A stretch of DNA of 64,000 nucleotides from assembly GCA_015179125.1 (NCBI GenBank), contig WHVA01000476.1, positions 22,964 through 86,963 on the forward strand, in the 5' to 3' direction. This DNA is from Gautieria morchelliformis. Its lineage: Eukaryota > Basidiomycota > Agaricomycetes > Gomphales > Gomphaceae. Of the stretch, positions 59,168 through 64,000 are shown piece by piece (position 1 is the first letter of the stretch; each line of letters starts with the position of its first letter). Both the position numbers and the translations under genes were made by a program. The notes under the pieces are model-generated. The model was not told where the DNA came from. It saw only the letters and a list, made by a program, of their open reading frames with translations, and made no database searches.

Positions 59168-61316
59168 CGTCCCGATTGTCAGTGCCGACCCCGACAACAA
59201 CAACGACGGAAGGGCATAGCGCGCCTTCCGACTCTGCATACGGCATCCCAGAAGGATGGGAGTCAGACTCGTCCCTCTGGAAGACATACGACCCGGAAAG
59301 GGCACAGCGGCTGGCAGAGCAGCCAAAGAAAAAGCGCAAGAAATTGCGCAGCTCCCCCAACACCGTCAATGGGCTAACCATTGCGAGAGAAAGCGCGATT
59401 AGCGCTTACCTAGCGGCGTCATCGTCGCACACTGTCAACGACCCCGCCCTTCAACGGCAGATAGGATGATTCCCACGCTCCGACCACCACCTGCCAGCGC
59501 AGATAATGGCGAAACTACCCCCTCTGTACCTGCAGACACCATCCAAACTACTCTCGGCACTCTATACGAACTAATCCATAGCATAGCCCTCCCGAAAACA
59601 AGAACTGCAAAGACATGCCCTATCCCTGTCGACACACTGCGTAGCACTCGTGAACTAATCTCATCCGCACGAGAGAAGCTCGAGATTCTTTGTCTTAACT
59701 CGCATCTTTCAACTGTCTGTGAAAAATTGGAGGCAATCTCAACGCACATCGGCCTTACGGCACCCGCTAGCAAACCCTAATCCTGCAAGCCAGCCACAGC
59801 ACGCATGACACGTATCAAACCCCACCGTGACACCAGACATCATATCACGCTATCGCATATCGACCGACAGAACCCAGCCCTCGAGGAATTCCAGGATGCA
59901 GAGTTGAGGAAGGAGATTAACAAAGCCTTGCTCCATGAGGCTGGGATCCAGACCCTGAAGGAGAGCAGGAGGAGGAGAGCGTACTTCACGTCTGAGCTGC
60001 AGGACGGCACCGAAGCGGCGATATATGGCTAGCAGCGGGCTCAGAGCAAGAACATGACGTGATAATCAAGAAAGCTCACCAATGGCTCCCAGTGTTATCA
60101 ATGAACCTGCATATCGCCCCAAATACCTACCCGGTGATCGTTCATGCCATCCCCACTACATTTAACCCAGATCGAGACAGCGACGACATCGCAATGCTGC
60201 TGGACGATAATGAGCACATCATTCCCCATCCTTCCATGCTACAACGTGCTGAATTTGTCTCTCGCTCCCCACAGCTACGTCAGAAAGCGCACTCATCCCT
60301 TGTCCTATATCTAACCGATCACCATGCGTCCAACAACTGCATCCAACAACACATTGCATACCGAGGACGCCTTCACTCGACCACACATTTCATACGGCAC
60401 CCCCCACAATGCTTCAACTGCTACGGCGTAGGCCATTTTGCTCGATCATGCAAAGCCACCATGAAATGCGGAATATGCGTGGGCCCACACACCACATTTG
60501 ACTGCAAGTGCCCTCACCAGAATACATGCCAGGAGTCAATGTGTCCACATATCACACCAAAATGCGCCCTCTGCAATGGATCCCATGCAGCGACTGACCG
60601 CAAGTTTTGCAGGGCTCGTCAATCCCTTCTTGACCGGCACACTTGGAGTGCGGCAACAGCAGACAGTCTGTATCATGCCTGAAGGAACCAGGAGCAGAGG
60701 CAAAGGCTGGAAAGAAAACTGAAATGAGGAGCGAGATTTCTAAAAACGCCGCCGGGCGGGCACAAAGTGTTGGAACATCTATTTGGATACATACAAGACA
60801 CGAAAAGGTTCGAAAATCAATATGGAGACGTCGCACTACCACCGGCGGAAGAGGACACAGGAGGGAGAGCAGGCAGACAACAGCGCAGGGAGAGAAGGCG
60901 CTAAACACACACCTCGCCCACGAAGGCATGGACACGCTCGAGGCAATGCCTCTTGAGCACACGCAGAGTATAGAGGTCTAAAGGAGAGGCGGGCCAAACG
61001 CAAGGAAGAAATTGTACATACCATCTTACATAGGGCGCTGCCCCAAAAGACGTAAAATTGGAAAAAAAAAAAAAACAAAAAAAAACGGCGGATAGCACAG
61101 GTCGAGGCCCAGTACATCGGGCCTGGCGTGGCCCTGCCTCCACCGGCGGGGACAGTTCACCCTCCCTACCCAGGGAAGGGAACGCTCATCCCACTCGGAG
61201 ATCCACCGATCTCCGAGATGGGCCTCCTACCACGGCCGGTAGGGAAGGCCCAACAGCGTCATACTCAATGGTACGACGTCTGCCGCTCGACAAACCACGC
61301 TTCGTCGAACTCTTAG
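59104..61316 (+). CDS. Family B accessory ORF A, split by a LINE insertion
   Basis: Starts at the ATG at 59,104, overlapping the end of pol in another frame. It is open to 59,464, is interrupted by the LINE (59,465-61,084), and continues in the same phase from 61,096 to 61,316 once the insertion and one duplication copy are removed (about 193 aa). It has a Thr/Pro-rich start, a basic patch (PKKKRKKLRSS) that could be nuclear targeting, and a Pro/Gly-rich end. No known domain is recognised. It is disrupted in this copy, so its function, if any, is lost here. Confidence 0.6.
59465..61084 (+). mobile_element. LINE-derived element with ORF1 and poly(A) but no ORF2
   Basis: Flanked by an 11-bp duplication with one mismatch (acggcagatag at 59,454-59,464; acggcggatag at 61,085-61,095). 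The 3' end is an A-rich tail (61,062-61,085). ORF1 pieces are at 59,466-59,780, 59,805-60,032 and 60,059-60,682; the last has three cysteine knuckles (CFNCYGVGHFARSC, CGICVGPHTTFDC, CALCNGSHAATDRKFC) typical of fungal non-LTR ORF1 proteins. No endonuclease or RT follows: ORF1 passes straight into about 370 bp of 3' sequence. Confidence 0.85.
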
Positions 61317-62212
61317 CGTGGGCAAAAGAGACGCCACAGCTCGCGTGTACGCGTGAGATGATCGGCGTATTTAAACGCATTGAGCGCAAACAACGCACTC
61401 GCAATCCCAAAAGGGATTGTCTCGTGATAGCGGGCAGTACCCCACATGATATCGCGGCCATCCTGAAGGGTTGGATACATAACCCTGAAGGAATCCCATC
61501 CGCCATCCGTGACAACGCGGATGGCACCTTCAACCTAGACGACATGGACGTCTGGATGTGGTTGAAGGCCCTTGTGCCCCAGGTCAAAGGGGTCGCATCA
61601 CCGCTCAGGGCGAGGCTACTCGACCTATTCGGCTCGACAGACCAATGGTCGAGCCTCGTCGACGCCAGGGAAGTGCTGACGCCTCAGAGCACCACCCTGC
61701 GGCTCTCAATCACGGGCCCATTCCCTGTGGAGGGCCGAGCCGGCCCCGACATCCCCCTTGCCGAGATCGCGAGATGGTTGGCCCACTACGCAGGGGTCAC
61801 TCGCAAGCGAGTGGCATGCATTGAACACTATGTTCAACGCAGCATCACCGGCGCGGCATTCAGTGCTGCCACCCGCAAGGGCCAACAAAAGGTCCTCGAG
61901 ACCAGCCATGTGAGGGCCGCGGTGCCGCGACCCCTCACTCACGCTCAGCTCGACCAAGAGCTGGCGCGCTTCTGGCCCCCTCCTCAGACTGAGGACCCGG
62001 CCGTTGAGGCCATGCTCCGCAAGGACACTGGCTTCATCACCCAAGCGGATACCGCCGCTAGTGGTGAGGCCGACCAGCCTCACCCAATCACCACCGATGA
62101 CGCGGAGGTGCCCCCGGAGGAGTCACGCGCTCCACCGGCCCTGTACGACGATGACATCATCGTATTGGCCACTCTAGAGGACTCCCTTATGGATGACCTC
62201 TATGAGTCGTAG
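61268..62212 (+). CDS. Family B accessory ORF B, unknown protein
   Basis: Intact 314-codon ORF from the ATG at 61,268, overlapping the last 49 bases of accessory ORF A in a different frame and ending 33 bp before the 3' LTR. It is thus in the env position of a Ty3 element, but no signal peptide or membrane span is seen, so an envelope role is unlikely. The N-terminal half is basic and helical (MIGVFKRIERKQRTRNPKRD) with a segment DGTFNLDDMDVWMWLKAL; the C-terminus is acidic. It is the only long ORF of this element without lesions. Family not recognised. Confidence 0.65.
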   Translation: MVRRLPLDKPRFVELLAWAKETPQLACTREMIGVFKRIERKQRTRNPKRDCLVIAGSTPHDIAAILKGWIHNPEGIPSAIRDNADGTFNLDDMDVWMWLKALVPQVKGVASPLRARLLDLFGSTDQWSSLVDAREVLTPQSTTLRLSITGPFPVEGRAGPDIPLAEIARWLAHYAGVTRKRVACIEHYVQRSITGAAFSAATRKGQQKVLETSHVRAAVPRPLTHAQLDQELARFWPPPQTEDPAVEAMLRKDTGFITQADTAASGEADQPHPITTDDAEVPPEESRAPPALYDDDIIVLATLEDSLMDDLYES

Positions 62213-62233
62213 TTGACCCCTATAGTTGTCTAT

Positions 62234-62245
62234 AGAGGGGGAGGG
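62234..62245 (+). promoter_or_regulatory. Polypurine tract of the family B element
   Basis: agagggggaggg immediately before the 3' LTR TG. Confidence 0.85.
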
Positions 62246-62460
62246 TGTAAATAACCTGTGTATCTACATGTACAATAGTTATTACATAATCCCAGTGTGC
62301 CCCTTAGGGACCCACTGTATAGTTTATGTGTGGGAACTGGCCAGCGGCCCCCATCACATCTTACTCTTACCTGTCACTACGTAGCATTCAGAATACCACT
62401 CATTGGTCAAGTTCTGTAGTGCCCTTGTGATACAAGGTTCTAAGATCGACACCCTTTACA
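62246..62460 (+). repeat. 3' LTR of the family B element
   Basis: 215 bp; differs from the 5' LTR at five positions, mostly C/T or G/A changes. Confidence 0.95.
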
Positions 62461-63970
62461 CCCATAGATCGATGCCAAGTAGCAGGAGATGTGTCATGCC
62501 ACCAATTTGGAACGTGTGTCCCTTCAATGATTCCAAGCCAGATTTAGCCCAAATTTGGCTACACCTGTTTATGAACCAGGAGCGACATATGGGGGGCCCA
62601 GCTGCCATCGGTGGTTTCGAAGGTAAAGAGTGGTGCATTTGGTGGGACATTGGAGTTGGCGGAGAGATGGTGTTCGAAGGCTAGGATCACACTACAGTCA
62701 CATGTGGAGTCTGAGATGTTGATGTAAGCTCCCTTCAAGCCTTTAGTCTTAGAATAGGGATGTGGAAATTAATATACAGGAGTTTATTGACAGTGGGGCC
62801 ACATCGGGTAGGGACAGAGTGAGAGACATGATTTTTCAGATTGAAGTCTAAGTTGATGAGAAGCTTGCTGAGACGGCAACAGGACCAGAAGGTGATGCAG
62901 GCAACTGCAAAAAACACAGCATCAAAGGACTGGGAAAGGTCAAGATCATGGCGTAGGGCTTGGATATGGGGGAGTGTTACTGGATCTCGTTTGGGTTGCG
63001 TGGATGAGTCTGGGGCAAGGCATGAGGCACCTGTGTGCGGTGAGTATGAAGTGAGTGTCAGGGGAGCTCAAGTGAATGCCATCAATAGCTCACTTTAAAA
63101 TGTCACGGGGCTCTGTTGATCACATGCCATAGCTTGAGCCCAGCAAGCCAAGAGGACATGGTGCTGATGGCTACATGCCGGGTGCCCTTGTTGTAATGAA
63201 GGTGGACAGCAGGTTGTCAGAGGCAGGCATTCTATCAGGTTCAGGAATCAAGTAGTTATCGCAGAATTTCATGAACAGATGAGCCCGGCAGCGTAACTGG
63301 AGGCGGTGGTGGGTTTGACAGACTGTGCAATGACAAACAGCAGTGTGCCAATGATCTTGTGGGAGAAACAGAAGTGTCTGATTCCATTTTTGCAATACCA
63401 TATGGTGTGGCCAGGTGAGGAAGCGGTCAGTAGCTAGGACTTTGGGGCAGAGTGGAGATGGGGTGGGTCTATGCATTACGAGTCATCAAGGGTGGCGTTG
63501 GCGGGACACTGGGAGTGGTAGAGGTGGGGGGTTGGAAGATGGAGGCCCACCAGTGTTTCCATGTTGCACGTGCATGCACAGAGTGGCAATCGTGGCTAAC
63601 ATAGGAAAAGGAATTGTTGGAGCTCCTCTGGGAGCTGGAATGTGATCCGGAGGCATTTGTCCAAGGGGCCCAGAATACCATGAGAAATGGGGTCTGCTCA
63701 GTTTGAGCCAGAAGGACTAACAGGGTTGATCATGAGGTTGAAGGGGACGAGGGACGAGGCAATGCAACAGATGGTGTCATTGTGGGGAATAGAGCAGGAC
63801 CTGCCTTTGTTGAATGTGCCGATGACACCAAGTGTTGTCCCATGCACCAGGACATGGGCATCGTGTGCACTGGCTTGGACAACCCACATCACCATGATCT
63901 CAAGTGCAATGACTCGGCCAACCAATGTTCGGCCATCACCATTCCAAACTTCCAGTTGGGTTGAGGCACC
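62461..63970 (-). pseudogene. Tyrosine recombinase-like (DNA breaking-rejoining) gene, main part
   Basis: Minus strand. The SAM-like N-terminal domain in 63,171-63,476 has FMKFCDNYLIPEPDRMPAS, followed near 63,130-63,180 by TMSSWLAGLKLWHV. The middle block at 62,735-62,980 has LRHDLDLSQSFDAVFFAVAC and FWSCCRLSKLLI. The catalytic end in 62,456-62,650 has GHTFQIGGMTHLLLLG, where the family pattern is H-x-x-R; the arginine position is Q. The blocks are in different frames (introns or indels). These proteins are common in Agaricomycetes and relate to Crypton/DIRS-type recombinases. The gene continues at 51,685-51,520 across the retroelement. 63,480-63,970 probably holds the degraded N-terminus. 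Confidence 0.7.
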
Positions 63971-64000
63971 AGGTGGCCCACTGTTTGCCTACTACCAACC

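Larger units (their letters stand above)
51686..62460 (+). mobile_element. Full-length Ty3/gypsy element, family B, with nested insertions
   Basis: 10,775 bp with identical-length 215-bp LTRs (TGTAAATAAC..CCTTTACA), perfect duplication CCCAT (51,681-51,685 and 62,461-62,465), polypurine tract, gag-protease, RT-RNase H-integrase-chromodomain and two 3' ORFs. The LTRs differ at 5 of 215 positions by my count. It contains a solo LTR (55,133-55,630) and a LINE copy (59,465-61,084); without these it is about 8.6 kb. Several single-base indels and in-frame TGA codons break the coding regions. Confidence 0.95.

Noticed and set aside
61268-62212. Accessory ORF B as an envelope protein
   Set aside because: Position fits, but no signal peptide, membrane span or fusion-like segment is visible.
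1-64000. CRISPR arrays, operons, ribosome binding sites, rRNA or tRNA genes
   Set aside because: None seen; the sequence is eukaryotic with spliceosomal introns. The regular 135-bp repeats are coding TPR units, not CRISPR repeats.

Overview
This is a piece of a fungal nuclear genome, almost certainly an Agaricomycete (mushroom-forming basidiomycete). The signs are many short introns (about 40-90 bp, GT..AG), a KDZ-type transposase, a basidiomycete-type tyrosine recombinase, 45-residue TPR proteins of the kind common in Agaricomycetes, and a eukaryotic ribosomal protein gene (eL20). No bacterial, CRISPR or tRNA/rRNA features were seen.

Layout: 1-1.2 kb, remains of a KDZ transposase (minus). 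2.3-7.5 kb, a giant TPR protein of 36 perfectly phased 135-bp units (plus). 8-27 kb, a nest of LTR retrotransposons: a decayed Ty3/gypsy element (family 1, minus), LTRs inserted inside LTRs, a Tourist/Harbinger-like MITE, and a nearly complete chromodomain Ty3 element (19,310-25,239, minus). 27.3-30.6 kb, an inverted second copy of the TPR locus with 17 units (minus). 31-36 kb, the conserved gene island: a glomulin/Ybp2-like protein (plus), an oxidoreductase-like-domain protein (minus), ribosomal protein eL20 (plus) and a UBL3-like membrane-anchored ubiquitin-fold protein (plus). 37.2-41.9 kb, two tandem paralogues of a six-exon coiled-coil/membrane protein (minus). 42.2-49.1 kb, a decayed Ty3 element (family B, minus) broken by solo LTRs. 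51.7-62.5 kb, a structurally complete family B Ty3 element (plus) with 215-bp LTRs, matching 5-bp target duplication, polypurine tract, a chromodomain, and two overlapping extra ORFs after pol. It carries a nested solo LTR and a nested ORF1-only LINE with a poly(A) tail, and it sits inside a tyrosine-recombinase pseudogene that resumes at 62.5-64 kb.

The single-copy genes share no pathway; they are housekeeping or signalling genes in a small gene-dense strip between transposon clusters. The main structure is the insertion history, much of which can be ordered from target-site duplications. The most unusual coding features are the inverted pair of TPR arrays lacking any CHAT or NACHT partner domain, the tandem membrane-protein pair, and the 3' accessory ORFs of the family B element. 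I see no clear new defence or biosynthetic system; these are the best candidates for undescribed biology.
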